A stretch of 64,000 bases of DNA from Anaerophaga thermohalophila DSM 12881 (GCF_000191885.1 NZ_AEWI01000007.1:1-64000); one strand, 5' to 3'; counted from the stretch's first letter, positions 34,924 to 45,298 are shown. Notes: a model not told the origin generated them from the sequence alone. Numbers and translations: made by a program.

Positions 34924-37392
34924 ATGAGAAAAATATACACCTTAATTTTTGTATTTTTTGCTTGCCACTTTGCGCTTAGTGCTCAGGATAGTCTGCTTAT
35001 CCAGGGTGTTAAATACAAAGTTGATACTACAGTTAGCAGGCATGATATTGGATTGGGAGCTTTGTTTACCAAATTTGAGCTTCCCGATTTTCCTTTAAAA
35101 GTATCGGTACTCAAAGCGGACCTTGGTAATCCCTATCTTAAGGTGATGACTGTTTTGAGTAACGACTCTTTAAGAGGGTTGGAACAACCTTCTAAAATGG
35201 CGCTTCGAAAATCTAATTCAGAACAAACTGTAATTGCCGGAATTAATGGTGACTTCTATATTACCTCCGGTTATGATAAAGGATTGCCTGTAAACGGACA
35301 GGTTTTGGAAGGTCAATTGGCCAAAGTTCCCGCTCCCAGTCGTCCTTTAATTGCTTTTGATAATAATAAAAATCCTTTTATGGGTTTAATGACTTATCAG
35401 GGAACGCTGACCATTGGTCAGAATTCTTATCCAATTGATGGAGTTAACGTATCCCGGGGAACTGACGATCTAATATTGTTTAATCAATTTCACGGTACTA
35501 CAACCCGAACCAACCAATATGGTACTGAGGTTATTTTGAGTCTTACAGAAGGGCAGTGGGTGACTAACAGCACCCTGACTTGTGTGGTTGAAGATATTCA
35601 ATCCGGTGAAGGAAGTGCATGGATTGAACCCGGTAAAATTATCCTCTCAGGACATGGATCATCTGCTCAGTTGCTTAACGGGCTAATGATAGGTGACAAT
35701 ATTCAACTGGAGATAAATGTTTCTATAAATGATGGGGCACTACAACCGGAAATAGTGGAAATGATAGGAGGTGACCGGATCATTTTGAGTGAAGGGCAGG
35801 TTCAAAATAATAACTGGCCAGAGCAGCATCCACGGACAGTAATTGGTTTTTCACAGGATAGGGATTCTCTTATTCTTGCCGTTGTTGATGGAAGAAGTGA
35901 AGAATCTGCCGGAGTGAGTACCAAACAGCTTGCCGACCTGATGAAGCTCTCAGGTTCGTGGTGGGCACTCAACCTCGATGGCGGGGGTTCTTCTGTAATG
36001 ATTGTAAATCAGCAAATAATGAATGACCCTTCGGATGGCTATGAGAGAAGCGTTGCCAATGGGTTTTTTCTGGCTTCAACAGCTCCCGCAGGATCCCCTG
36101 TCACCTTTAAGCTCAACGCTGACAGTTTTAAAATTCCATTTGGTAAAAAAGTATCTGTAAAGGCAAGTACTTTTGATGAATATGGTGATGTGGTCGATTA
36201 TTTGACAGCATCAGGTGTCAGTTATCAGGTTGTTGGAGGAATTGGAAGTATTGATGAAAATGGCTTGTTTTCAGCCACCAGCCAAGGCTCAGGAATGATT
36301 ATTGGAACCTGGGAAGGCCAAAATGACACTGTTTTTGTGGAGGTGGAACCTACTCTGGATTTGGTTCTGACTATACAGGAACTGACTATTGACCATTTGA
36401 ATACCTACCAGTTAGAAGTGTATGGTAAAGGTCCCGACGATAGTTATTATCTTTTAGATAATAGTCTGTTAGATTTTTCTACTTCTGATTCTGATATTGG
36501 GGAGGTAGATGCCAATGGTATCTTTTCAGGTAAATCTGACGGGACAGTTACGGTTACAGCATTTATAGAAGGTACAGAACTACAGGATCAATGTATTATC
36601 CATGTGGAGATAGGAAGAGATTATCAGTTACTTGATGATTTTTCGGATCCTTCCTCCTGGTCTGTAACGAAAAGTTTTGTGGATCAGGTTGATATTTCAC
36701 TTGATGTTTTTCCCGGAACCAATTATGAAGTAATGAGAGTAGATTATTCTATGACTTATGCCGGCCGAACCGGGAATATTATTTTAAGCAAAGCTATCGA
36801 TATTTATGGTATGCCGGATTCATTGCTGATTGAAGCAGCAGGAAGTGAATACAACAACTCTTTTATTTTAGCTATTGATCACCCTCAGGGGCTTTGTGTT
36901 GTTCCCACATTCCAAAATACCGAAATGAGGACTTATTTGGCATCAATAAATACTGATCTGATAAAGCAGGAAGATTATCCGCTTTCATTCAAGAGTTTAA
37001 GAATTAGTTTGGGTGCTGATCCATCGTACATAGAAGGGGAGACTTATCAGGGCACAATTTTTCTTAAGTCCCTGAAAGCTGTTTATCCTGAAAAATCTGT
37101 TCCTGATTATATAAAAAGTCCTGTAGCAGATGAAAAGGTATGTGAAGTATACCCCAATCCTGCCAGGCAATATTTTTATCTGCGCTTTGGGGAGAAAGTA
37201 GTGAGCAGGCTCCAAATTTCAATTACATCCATGTCAGGTAATGTTTTGAAAAAGATTTGGCTTAATGATTTATCAGAAGGAAAGGTATTTCCTGTTTCTT
37301 TATCATCCATTCCGAAAGGGATGGTTATTTTAAATGTAAGGGATGATAGGGGAATGCTTTTACAATCAGAAAAAATACTTATTCAGGAATGA
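34924..37392 (+). CDS. Secreted phosphodiester glycosidase (NAGPA/DUF2233) with T9SS sorting domain
   Basis: An 822-aa protein with signal peptide (1-20). The NAGPA-type domain, about 60-390, shows AGINGDFYITSG, HPRTVIGFSQD, LAVVDGRS and the signature LNLDGGGSSVM. The mammalian member removes GlcNAc from GlcNAc-1-phosphodiesters; bacterial members are thought to act on phosphodiester-linked sugars. Big_2-like Ig repeats follow (about 395-555), then a jelly-roll sandwich (about 560-725) and a T9SS type A sorting domain (VYPNPARQYFYLRF to the end). It should be exported and attached to the cell surface. In this locus it could cut sugar-phosphate links in capsule, teichoic acid or its murein linkage; that is inference. 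Confidence 0.88.
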   Translation: MRKIYTLIFVFFACHFALSAQDSLLIQGVKYKVDTTVSRHDIGLGALFTKFELPDFPLKVSVLKADLGNPYLKVMTVLSNDSLRGLEQPSKMALRKSNSEQTVIAGINGDFYITSGYDKGLPVNGQVLEGQLAKVPAPSRPLIAFDNNKNPFMGLMTYQGTLTIGQNSYPIDGVNVSRGTDDLILFNQFHGTTTRTNQYGTEVILSLTEGQWVTNSTLTCVVEDIQSGEGSAWIEPGKIILSGHGSSAQLLNGLMIGDNIQLEINVSINDGALQPEIVEMIGGDRIILSEGQVQNNNWPEQHPRTVIGFSQDRDSLILAVVDGRSEESAGVSTKQLADLMKLSGSWWALNLDGGGSSVMIVNQQIMNDPSDGYERSVANGFFLASTAPAGSPVTFKLNADSFKIPFGKKVSVKASTFDEYGDVVDYLTASGVSYQVVGGIGSIDENGLFSATSQGSGMIIGTWEGQNDTVFVEVEPTLDLVLTIQELTIDHLNTYQLEVYGKGPDDSYYLLDNSLLDFSTSDSDIGEVDANGIFSGKSDGTVTVTAFIEGTELQDQCIIHVEIGRDYQLLDDFSDPSSWSVTKSFVDQVDISLDVFPGTNYEVMRVDYSMTYAGRTGNIILSKAIDIYGMPDSLLIEAAGSEYNNSFILAIDHPQGLCVVPTFQNTEMRTYLASINTDLIKQEDYPLSFKSLRISLGADPSYIEGETYQGTIFLKSLKAVYPEKSVPDYIKSPVADEKVCEVYPNPARQYFYLRFGEKVVSRLQISITSMSGNVLKKIWLNDLSEGKVFPVSLSSIPKGMVILNVRDDRGMLLQSEKILIQE

Positions 37393-37435
37393 GAGATTTT
37401 GAGAATTATGTTTCACTAATGTTTGATACGTTGTG

Positions 37436-40231
37436 ATGAAAAACAGGAGATTGATTACAGTTTTAGTTTTGTTGTTTTTATACTTAACTAATGGTTTTGG
37501 ACAGGAAATTCCCAAAAGGGAGATGCGCGCTGCCTGGGTAGCCACAGTTTGGGGATTGGACTGGCCTGCAGTGAAGATTAATACCACTGGCAGTCCTTAC
37601 TATATACAGGCGCAAAAAGATGAGTTTATTGGATTATTAGACCAGTTAAAAGCTGCCAATATGAATGCTGTCTTTTTTCAGGTAAGATCGGAATGTGATG
37701 CGATGTATCAATCTTCCTATGAGCCATGGTCTGCTTATCTTGTTGCCGAAAGAGGGATGGAACCGGGTTATGATCCGCTTCAGTTTATTGTTGAGGAGTG
37801 CCATAAAAGAGGGATGGAGATACATGCCTGGTTAAATCCATATAGATTTGAGTCTGTTGCCGGGAAATATGATGGTCAACCCGGTGATTATCGTCTGACC
37901 CATCCGGAATGGGTTCTTGAATATCCTGATGGTGGCCCGGCAATTTTGGATCCCGGAAATCCTGCTGTACGTCAGCTGATTGCAGATATTGTTGGCGAAA
38001 TTATTACCAATTACGATGTTGACGGAATTGTTTTCGATGATTATTTCTATGCATATGGAGGAACATCATCTTTACTGGATGCCTATTCTCAGAGTAATTA
38101 TAAACCTTCCGATATGAGTCTTGATGACTGGAGAAGGTGGAATATAAACCAAATGGTAAATGGGGTATATGAAAAAATTAATTCGATAAAGCCGTGGATT
38201 ACTTTTGGTATTTCTCCTTTTGGCATTTGGACTACAGATCCCAATGTCGCAGAGTCCGCAGGACTTGAGTTGCCTTCAGGCATTACGGGAATGAATGCAT
38301 ACAGTACAATTTACTGCGATCCGGTTGCCTGGTTACAGGAAGGGACGGTAGACTATATTTCTCCTCAGCTTTACTGGCCTACTACCAGCACTGGTCAGGA
38401 CTATGATGTGCTGGCTCCCTGGTGGTCGGATGTTTGTAACTTATTTGGAAAGCACTTGTATGTTAGTCATTCCCTTTCTGATCTTACGGATTCCAATTAT
38501 GCTCCGGTTTTTGATGATAGTAACCTGAAGTCGGGAGAGGCCGATTCACTAACCGTTGATCTTAAAGGGCTTTCTATGCTTGAGTATTATTCCCGGATGG
38601 ATGAATATATGCTTAAAGCCAGTTTAGATCCTTCCGAGTTTGGTAATCAGGTTCAGGTAAATCGCACGGCCGATAAAAACGGAGCTCCCGGAAGTGTCTT
38701 TTTCCGGGCAGCGATGTTCTATAAAGCCGGGTTTGTTAATTATTTGTCGGATTATGAATTTGCCAATCTTTCATTGCCGCCGGCTATTAACTGGAAGCCT
38801 CATCAGGAAAGAGGAATCCCCTATAATGTTGCTGTTAACTCGAATCTTCTGAGTTGGGATAGTGATGAAAGTAATGTGCGTTATGCCGTTTATGCAGTGC
38901 CCAATGCCATGTTGGGTGAACCGGGGGTCTTTTCTTCTTCTGATTATTTGATAGGGATTTCTTATGATAAGTCTTTTGATATTACAGATTTTTCAGACTT
39001 GACAGATACGCATAGTTTTGCTGTGAGTGTGTTGGATCGGTTTGGGAATGAGTTTCCTCCAGCGGTAATGGGCTATACTCCAGGCGCTAATCAGGCAGCT
39101 ACGTTGTCTTTCCCGGGGAATGGGGATAATGTATTTAAGCCGTTCTCTTTCCTGTGGAATGCTGTGAGTGGTGCTGATTCTTATGTTATTGAAGTCGCTC
39201 AGGATGATTTGTTTGCCAATGTGGTTTATTCACGGCAGGTAGATGGAACAGAGTTTTCTGCGGAAAATATTTCAATGAATACAGGGCAAACTTATTACTG
39301 GAGAATACGAACCCGGATGGCAGGTGTTGAAGATGCTGTCTCATCGGTGTTTACATTTAACTTAATTCCACAACCAAGTCCGGAAATACTGAGCCCGCTG
39401 AATAATGCCACAGGCGTGGCGTTGACTCCTGTCATTGAGTGGGCCGACTTTGGTGACGGATTTACCTACAATTTGCAAATCTCTCGAAATAATGATTTCT
39501 CTTCAATTGTTTTTTCAGAGGATCAAATTAATGGCGTTTCAATACAGGTTCCTGAGAAAACGTTGACGGCCTGGTCAGATTACTATGTAAGGGTAAGAGC
39601 TGAAAATGGCGAAACTGTTTCTGCCTGGTCGCCTGTTGTGATGTTTTCGACGTTAGAGCAGGTTCCGGGAATTCCGGAAATTATTTCTCCCACCCAAGGA
39701 AGTTCTGTTGGAGTGGATAATGTGCTTATACAAATAGCGGATGAACCTTATGCTAATGGATTCACCGTTCACGTATCCTCACAATCCACCTTCCCCTGGA
39801 CCGACCGCTCAGTTTATGTTATGGATGCATTTCAAACTGAGTTGTTGATCGACAACATCGGAGAAGGTCCGCGCTTTATCAGGGTAAGGGCTGAATATTC
39901 AAATGGCTTATATACCGATTGGTCAGAAACTGTTTCTTTTAATGTGGTTCCAACTTCGATTTCTGATGTTAATAAAGAAGATTTACAACTGGTATGTGAG
40001 AATCCTATGGTATCAGAAAGAGTTGCGTTGAATCTTGTATTACCTGAAAGTGGAAATGTTTCAATTTCGTTGTCGGATATTACAGGTCGTGTTGTTAAAG
40101 TAGTTAAGAAGGGATTTTTAAGCCGGGGTGAACATACTATATATATGAATACCGCCGATTTAAAGCCGGGGTTATATTTTCTTTCAGTACAAACAGAGAA
40201 TGCCAGGAAAATCCTGAAGCTGATAAAATAA
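37436..40231 (+). CDS. Multidomain GHL10 (DUF187) hydrolase with T9SS sorting domain
   Basis: A 931-aa paralogue of the GHL10 enzyme at 12.0 kb, starting at the ATG just after a possible GTG. A signal peptide is followed by EMRAAWVATVWGLDWPAV, AWLNPYRFES, DGIVFDDYFYAYGG, FGISPFGIW and DYISPQLYWP (barrel about 22-430). Three FN3-like sandwiches follow, including SYVIEVAQDDLFANVVYS and YNLQISRNNDF, then a T9SS domain (NVSISLSDITGRVVKVV to KILKLIK). Relative to the first copy it has an insertion around 200-260. It is probably a surface-displayed enzyme that cuts glycan strands outside the cell, while the 12-kb copy works in the periplasm. The gene follows the phosphodiester glycosidase by 43 nt, in the same unit. 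Confidence 0.88.
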   Translation: MKNRRLITVLVLLFLYLTNGFGQEIPKREMRAAWVATVWGLDWPAVKINTTGSPYYIQAQKDEFIGLLDQLKAANMNAVFFQVRSECDAMYQSSYEPWSAYLVAERGMEPGYDPLQFIVEECHKRGMEIHAWLNPYRFESVAGKYDGQPGDYRLTHPEWVLEYPDGGPAILDPGNPAVRQLIADIVGEIITNYDVDGIVFDDYFYAYGGTSSLLDAYSQSNYKPSDMSLDDWRRWNINQMVNGVYEKINSIKPWITFGISPFGIWTTDPNVAESAGLELPSGITGMNAYSTIYCDPVAWLQEGTVDYISPQLYWPTTSTGQDYDVLAPWWSDVCNLFGKHLYVSHSLSDLTDSNYAPVFDDSNLKSGEADSLTVDLKGLSMLEYYSRMDEYMLKASLDPSEFGNQVQVNRTADKNGAPGSVFFRAAMFYKAGFVNYLSDYEFANLSLPPAINWKPHQERGIPYNVAVNSNLLSWDSDESNVRYAVYAVPNAMLGEPGVFSSSDYLIGISYDKSFDITDFSDLTDTHSFAVSVLDRFGNEFPPAVMGYTPGANQAATLSFPGNGDNVFKPFSFLWNAVSGADSYVIEVAQDDLFANVVYSRQVDGTEFSAENISMNTGQTYYWRIRTRMAGVEDAVSSVFTFNLIPQPSPEILSPLNNATGVALTPVIEWADFGDGFTYNLQISRNNDFSSIVFSEDQINGVSIQVPEKTLTAWSDYYVRVRAENGETVSAWSPVVMFSTLEQVPGIPEIISPTQGSSVGVDNVLIQIADEPYANGFTVHVSSQSTFPWTDRSVYVMDAFQTELLIDNIGEGPRFIRVRAEYSNGLYTDWSETVSFNVVPTSISDVNKEDLQLVCENPMVSERVALNLVLPESGNVSISLSDITGRVVKVVKKGFLSRGEHTIYMNTADLKPGLYFLSVQTENARKILKLIK

Positions 40232-40238
40232 GTTTTAA

Positions 40239-40597
40239 TTAGTGCCCGCCTGTAAAGTCGGGATAAGTTGTACCAAATCATGTGTCTGTTCAGAAAGTGT
40301 CGGTTGCAAAGCATGCGAAGCCGCCAAAAACGGAGTTTACTTTTCATCAGTATAAAATTAGTCTAAGTTATTGGTCTGATGGAACTCGCATGAATGAGTT
40401 TATACATGTCCTTTTGTGACAACCTTTGTCATGCTCGTTTCATCCGTATAAAATTTATTTATTAAGGTCGGATGGAACTCGCATGCAAGAACTTATACAT
40501 ATTCTGATTGTGGCAAAATTTGCCATGATCGTTTCGTAAATGAGTATCTTGGCGGCAAGCATAACACTGCAAATGGTACTTTCTGGAGAGATACTAA
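40239..40597 (+). repeat. Fold-back element E2 carrying two type A repeats
   Basis: E-family ends: TTAGTGCCCGCCTGTAAAG on the left, AGAGATACTAA on the right. Its two half-arms (CCGCCAAAAACGGAGTTTAC and GTAAATGAGTATCTTGGCGG) are separated by two head-to-tail type A copies, A7 (40345-40443) and A8 (40441-40536). In E3 the same arms are separated by only a few bases. The gap between the two neighbouring genes contains nothing else. Confidence 0.8.
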
Positions 40598-40609
40598 ATA
40601 TACTTTGCC

Positions 40610-41542
40610 ATGTTATTAAAAAAATTTGTTATTGCCATATTTTTATTTTCCATTTCTATCGTGGAAGGTGTTTCTCAGATCATTGAGTTCGATTCGGTCC
40701 ATAAAATCGATATTCCGGGTGACAGAGGTTATTTTTTTCCTGTTTTAAGCCCTGATGGAGATAAAATTGCTGTAACGTCTTCCAACAAAAGTGGATTATG
40801 GCTATTTGATATAAATTCCCGAACTCTCGATGAAATATCTAAAGCGGCAGGAGCCGGAAAGGGTGTGGTTTTTTCTCCTGACGGGTCTGCGATTTTTTAT
40901 TCAGAAGATTTCTATGTGAATCACCGGCGTCAATCGGTATTAATGTACTATGACTTGCTTCAGGGCATCTGTCAGCCTGTTGTTTCCTTCTCTGTTGTTA
41001 ATCCCTCCTTATGGGGTCAATCAGAAAGTGAAAAAAGAGGTTTTTCCACAAAAGGTGTACCCTCATTTGGTGGATTGAATATTGAAGCCTTGTTGCTGGG
41101 ATTTTGGGATTTTCCATTTGCCTACAGCCAGGGGGGAAAACTGTTTTTAAGAACCTTTAAACAGAGGAAAGAGCTGACGCCTTTGGGTGAGAGCCGGTAT
41201 ATATGGGGTTCGCTTTCTCCTGATCAAAAAAAAGTTTTAGGATATGCCATCGGACAGGGCAGTTTTATTTGCGATTTGAAAGAAAACATCATTTATCAGG
41301 ATCAAAAGGTAGAAGCGCCGGTATGGATGGCCGATGAGATTGTCCTCGCAAATGAGATATCTGAGGATGGTCATATTTTAAAAGATGTGAAAACCTGGGT
41401 AATTAATGTTACAACCGGCAAAAAGGAGGTTTGCACTGGCCTTATGAATGGAATTATGTATCCACATGTGTTGATTTCTAAAAGGTTGATTTGCGGACAT
41501 TTATCTGATGGTGGTATTGTTATTGCCAGATTTCGCGATTGA
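40610..41542 (+). CDS. TolB-like beta-propeller protein
   Basis: A 310-aa exported protein (signal peptide 1-22, MLLKKFVIAIFLFSISIVEG). It has WD40-like/TolB-type blades: LSPDGDKIAVTSSNKSGLWLFD, FSPDGSAIFYSED and LSPDQKKVLGYAIGQGSF. No enzyme domain and no lipobox, so a periplasmic binding or scaffold role is likely. It is a paralogue of the next gene (41803), and the two are separated by fold-back element E3. Their place between GHL10 and amidase suggests that they belong to the same locus; the role is not known. Confidence 0.75.
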   Translation: MLLKKFVIAIFLFSISIVEGVSQIIEFDSVHKIDIPGDRGYFFPVLSPDGDKIAVTSSNKSGLWLFDINSRTLDEISKAAGAGKGVVFSPDGSAIFYSEDFYVNHRRQSVLMYYDLLQGICQPVVSFSVVNPSLWGQSESEKRGFSTKGVPSFGGLNIEALLLGFWDFPFAYSQGGKLFLRTFKQRKELTPLGESRYIWGSLSPDQKKVLGYAIGQGSFICDLKENIIYQDQKVEAPVWMADEIVLANEISEDGHILKDVKTWVINVTTGKKEVCTGLMNGIMYPHVLISKRLICGHLSDGGIVIARFRD

Positions 41543-41603
41543 TTATTTCGAATATATTCCTCCTCTTCAATCGATTTTTAACGCCGGGAAGGGGAAATTT
41601 TAA

Positions 41604-41771
41604 TTAGTGCTCGTCTATAAACTCGCAAAAGTTTTCACAATATGTGTGTCTGTTCAGAAAGTGCCGGTTGCAAGGCTTGCGAAGCCGCCAAAAACGGAGT
41701 TTACTTTAAGTAAATGTGTATTTTGGCGGCAAGCGTAACACAGCAAATGGTACTTAATGGACAGACACTAA
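41604..41771 (+). repeat. Fold-back element E3 (reference copy)
   Basis: A 168-bp sequence that is one long imperfect inverted repeat: TTAGTGCTCGTCTATAAA pairs with the complement of TTAATGGACAGACACTAA, and GCCGCCAAAAACGGAGTTTA pairs with TAAATGTGTATTTTGGCGGC around the centre at about 41707. It has no coding capacity. Confidence 0.8.
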
Positions 41772-41802
41772 TTACAAAAGTCTCATTTAAAAATTATTCT
41801 CT

Positions 41803-42747
41803 ATGAAAAAAATTACACTTTTCGCACTGTTTTTAAGTATGGGAGGCTCCCTTTTGGCACAGCCAAAAGCTGCAGGTTCACCAGAAAAAATCATTTTTGA
41901 GGAAGGTAAGTTTTATATGAATCCTGAGTGGTCTCCTATGGGTGACAGAATAGCTTTCTCTTCTGAGAAGTTTAATGGATTATGGGTATCTGATGCTTCC
42001 GGGCAAAATGTGAAGCAAGTTACATTAGATGCCGGAGCAGGCTTCGGTTTTAGATGGTCCTCTGATGGTAACACCATATTGGCACGACCTGTTGTTTTAG
42101 AAAATGGAAGAACGTTCCATCAGGTAAAACTATATGATTTGAATTCCGGTGAAGAAAATGTGCTGGTTCATAAAACCCGCTCTTTGCAAGGTCTGCCAGT
42201 CTGGACTAACGGCGACCAGAAGATTGCTGTAAAGGTGGGTGACAGGAGGGAAGAGTTTCTTACCGGAAAGCGGAACCTGAAAGGAGTTTCGAGCCGGGAA
42301 AAAACAGTTGATTTTGGGGGTACTCTAAGCAGTGTTTCGGCCGAAGATCAGTCCCTTGAAAATGTTTCCTTTCCTGAGTTTGAAGGGCGTTATATTTTTA
42401 ATAAAACCGTTTCTCCAAATGGAGAAAAAATTGTTTTTGAGGTTAGCGGTAAGGGACTTTATGTTTCAAATGTTGATGGTTCAGATTTGAAACATATCGG
42501 AAAAGGAGAGCATCCGTCATGGATGCCTGATAACCGATATGTGGTTGTAGTCAAAGTGAAAGATGACGGGTATGTTATTACGCAGGGTGATTTGTTTGTC
42601 GTTGATACTTACACAGGCGAATATTCCCCTCTTTATTCTCAGAGCGATGTTATTGCCTTAAAACCTTCTGTTTCCCCCGATGGAACCAAAGTGTTGTTTA
42701 ATAACCCTAAAGATGGATCGATTTATCTTCTGGAAATAAAAAATTAA
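41803..42747 (+). CDS. TolB-like beta-propeller protein, paralogue of preceding gene
   Basis: A 314-aa exported protein with signal peptide (1-19, ending LLAQ). Propeller blades are visible as WSPMGDRIAFSSEKFNGLWV, RWSSDGNTILARP, VSPNGEKIVFEVSG and VSPDGTKVLFNNPKDGSI. The order and spacing match the 40610 protein, so the pair arose by duplication. There is no lipobox or T9SS tail. It is followed after 36 nt by the amidase gene, probably on one transcript. Possible roles are binding of released peptides or glycans in the periplasm; this is a guess from fold and position. Confidence 0.77.
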   Translation: MKKITLFALFLSMGGSLLAQPKAAGSPEKIIFEEGKFYMNPEWSPMGDRIAFSSEKFNGLWVSDASGQNVKQVTLDAGAGFGFRWSSDGNTILARPVVLENGRTFHQVKLYDLNSGEENVLVHKTRSLQGLPVWTNGDQKIAVKVGDRREEFLTGKRNLKGVSSREKTVDFGGTLSSVSAEDQSLENVSFPEFEGRYIFNKTVSPNGEKIVFEVSGKGLYVSNVDGSDLKHIGKGEHPSWMPDNRYVVVVKVKDDGYVITQGDLFVVDTYTGEYSPLYSQSDVIALKPSVSPDGTKVLFNNPKDGSIYLLEIKN

Positions 42748-42783
42748 AATCCTCAGATCAAAGAACTTGAAAAAACTACAGTC

Positions 42784-45294
42784 ATGAATAAGAAAAAAAT
42801 ATACCCTGTTTCCATCTTACTGATTCTTTTTTTACTTGTAAGCGGTTATGTCTCTGCTCAAGTTACGGGACTTTCAGGATGGAAGTTATTTATTGATCCC
42901 GGTCACTCCCAAACAGAAAATATGGGTCTGTACAATTACTCTGAAGCTGAAAAAAACCTCAGGGTGGCTTTAGCGTTGAAAAATATACTGGAAAGTCAAA
43001 CCGATATTGGAGAAATCTATTTGAGTCGAACTACTGATGAAGACTATATTTCGCTGGAGGGCAGGACTACCCTGGCCAATGAGATGGGGGTTGATTTTTA
43101 TTATTCCATACACAGTGATGCTGGTTCTCCTTCAGTCAATAGTGTGCTTACGCTATATGGGGGTTGGCGAAGCAACGGGGTAACGGTTGAAAAAACACCT
43201 GAAGGAGGAGCTGCTTTTGGAGATATTCTGAATGTAGATCTTTCAGGGGCTATGAGGATACCCACACGGGGAAACTGGGCTGATCGAAACTTTTATGATG
43301 GAATTGTAGATAACCACACCAATCAATGGCCTTACCTTTATGTTAACAGGACCACAAATATGGCATCTCTTTTGAGTGAAGCCGGTTTTCATACCAATCC
43401 CGGGCAACAGCAATTGAACCTGAATGCTGAATGGAAAAAACTTGAAGCTTTCTCTGCCTTTCGTTCTTTGCTTGAGTTCCTTGAAATCGACCGGCCGGAC
43501 ATTGCTGTTATTACCGGTATTATCAGCGATTCGGAAACAGGATTACCGGCAAATGGTGTGAACGTTACCATTGGAGATAAACAATATACGACCGATTCTT
43601 ATGAATCTTTATTCAATCAATATTCTGCTGACCCTGATGAGTTACACAACGGATTCTATTGGATTGAAGGATTAACCCCTGGAGAAGAGGTGAATATTAT
43701 GGTAAATTCTGATGAATTTCAATCCAAAACCGTTACCCATACAGTTTCAACCAATCCTAATGGAAGAACTTCTGAGAACCTGAATTTTGTGGATATTGAA
43801 CTGGTAAGTGTAGTTCCTGCTGTAATAACTGGCATCGAGCCTTCAGACCAGCTAAATGCTTTGATTCCGGGAACGGATGTCGTTTTGGAGTTTAGCCGGA
43901 AAATGGATCAAACTTCCGTCGAACAGTCCGTTTCGATTTCTCCCGGGGTGAATCTTTCTTTCACCTGGCCTGATGAGTTTACACTTGTCGTAAATACAGA
44001 TAACCTTGAGTTTGATACTCAGTATAGCGTTACCCTTGACGGAGAGGTGGCCATGAACTCTGTCACCGGTCAGCTTTTTGATGGAGATGCCGATGGTATT
44101 GCAGGCGGTAACTATCAATTTGATATAAAAACCTCTCCAGCCGATGTTACACCGCCTCAACTTGTTGATTATTCTCCTTCTGCGGGTAGCCCTGCCGAAT
44201 CTACTAATCCCTTTATCAGACTTGTTTTTGATGAAGAGCTGAAAGAGAGTTCTGTTGATGCAGTTGACCTGAATTTAACTGTCGATGGAAGTGATGAACT
44301 CATACCCGGAACGGTTAAGCATTGTGTCGTAAAAGAGCAGAGTGTAATTCATTTCTTCCCGACTGACAATTTAATGGATAACACTGATTATACGCTACAG
44401 GTAGGTGCCGGACTGCAGGATATTTTTGGAAACACTGCTGAAGCATTTACGGTTAACTTTTCGGTAAGTGCGAAGAATATTTCATCTTCTACGATGATTG
44501 ATAGTTTTGATTCCGGAATTTTTGAATGGTGGAATCCGCAGTCTTCAGGGTCCACCTCAGGTATTAACACAGAACTTACCAGCCGTACCCATGAGGTTGA
44601 AAGAGTTGTGCTTACAGAAGGAAGCACTGGTAGTATGAAGTTAAGTTACGGATGGGATGAATTTGCTACCAATCCGTATATAAGACTTTACCTGCCTCCG
44701 GGCTCTTCTCAAAACACTAACCGTTTTGGACCGGATGATGTCCTTGAAGTCTTCCTGTTTGGAGATGGATCCGGTAACGAATTCCGCTTTATGATAAAAG
44801 ACGGAAACAGTACCTATGAAGCCAGTCCATGGTACACCGTTGACTGGAAAGGTTGGAAGAAGGTTTCATGGGATCTGGCCAATGATCCTGCAATTGCCTG
44901 GGTAAACGGGAATGGCGTGATTGATGGAGATGGCGGTTTCTATCTTGATGGTTTTCATTTCCGCCGTGGTAGTAATGGTGATTTGGAGGGTACTTTCTTT
45001 TTTGATGAATTAAAGTTTGTGAAATATGGTGAAGCTACCGGATTGGAAAACCTCAAAGAAACCGGCGAAGTGGTTGTTTTTCCTAATCCGGTTAAAAATG
45101 AATTACACATCAAGGCCCCGTGGGATATCACTGAAGTTCAGATATTCAGCCTTAACGGACAGCTTGTTGAAATGTGGAACGTAAAAGGACAAACAGTATC
45201 AGAAGATTTGAGCAATTTGACTCCCGGATATTATATAATTAAAGTATCCGGAAAGCATACCTCACATGTGCAAAAGATTGTTGTCATACAATAA
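42784..45294 (+). CDS. Secreted N-acetylmuramoyl-L-alanine amidase with Ig-like domains and T9SS tail
   Basis: An 836-aa protein. The signal peptide ends at VSAQ (26). The Amidase_3 domain (about 33-235) has the zinc ligands and base: FIDPGHS (His), SEAEKNLRVA (Glu), YSIHSDAG (His) and LLSEAGFHTN (Glu). A short carboxypeptidase-regulatory-like domain (about 243-335), two Big_5/SbsA-type Ig domains (about 345-575), a jelly-roll domain (about 580-750) and a T9SS domain (VVFPNPVKNELHIKAP to the end) follow. It should act at or outside the cell surface to remove stem peptides from foreign murein, making denuded strands for the GHL10 enzyme of this locus. Catalytic assignment is strong. A strong terminator follows directly. 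Confidence 0.92.
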   Translation: MNKKKIYPVSILLILFLLVSGYVSAQVTGLSGWKLFIDPGHSQTENMGLYNYSEAEKNLRVALALKNILESQTDIGEIYLSRTTDEDYISLEGRTTLANEMGVDFYYSIHSDAGSPSVNSVLTLYGGWRSNGVTVEKTPEGGAAFGDILNVDLSGAMRIPTRGNWADRNFYDGIVDNHTNQWPYLYVNRTTNMASLLSEAGFHTNPGQQQLNLNAEWKKLEAFSAFRSLLEFLEIDRPDIAVITGIISDSETGLPANGVNVTIGDKQYTTDSYESLFNQYSADPDELHNGFYWIEGLTPGEEVNIMVNSDEFQSKTVTHTVSTNPNGRTSENLNFVDIELVSVVPAVITGIEPSDQLNALIPGTDVVLEFSRKMDQTSVEQSVSISPGVNLSFTWPDEFTLVVNTDNLEFDTQYSVTLDGEVAMNSVTGQLFDGDADGIAGGNYQFDIKTSPADVTPPQLVDYSPSAGSPAESTNPFIRLVFDEELKESSVDAVDLNLTVDGSDELIPGTVKHCVVKEQSVIHFFPTDNLMDNTDYTLQVGAGLQDIFGNTAEAFTVNFSVSAKNISSSTMIDSFDSGIFEWWNPQSSGSTSGINTELTSRTHEVERVVLTEGSTGSMKLSYGWDEFATNPYIRLYLPPGSSQNTNRFGPDDVLEVFLFGDGSGNEFRFMIKDGNSTYEASPWYTVDWKGWKKVSWDLANDPAIAWVNGNGVIDGDGGFYLDGFHFRRGSNGDLEGTFFFDELKFVKYGEATGLENLKETGEVVVFPNPVKNELHIKAPWDITEVQIFSLNGQLVEMWNVKGQTVSEDLSNLTPGYYIIKVSGKHTSHVQKIVVIQ

Positions 45295-45298
45295 TAAC

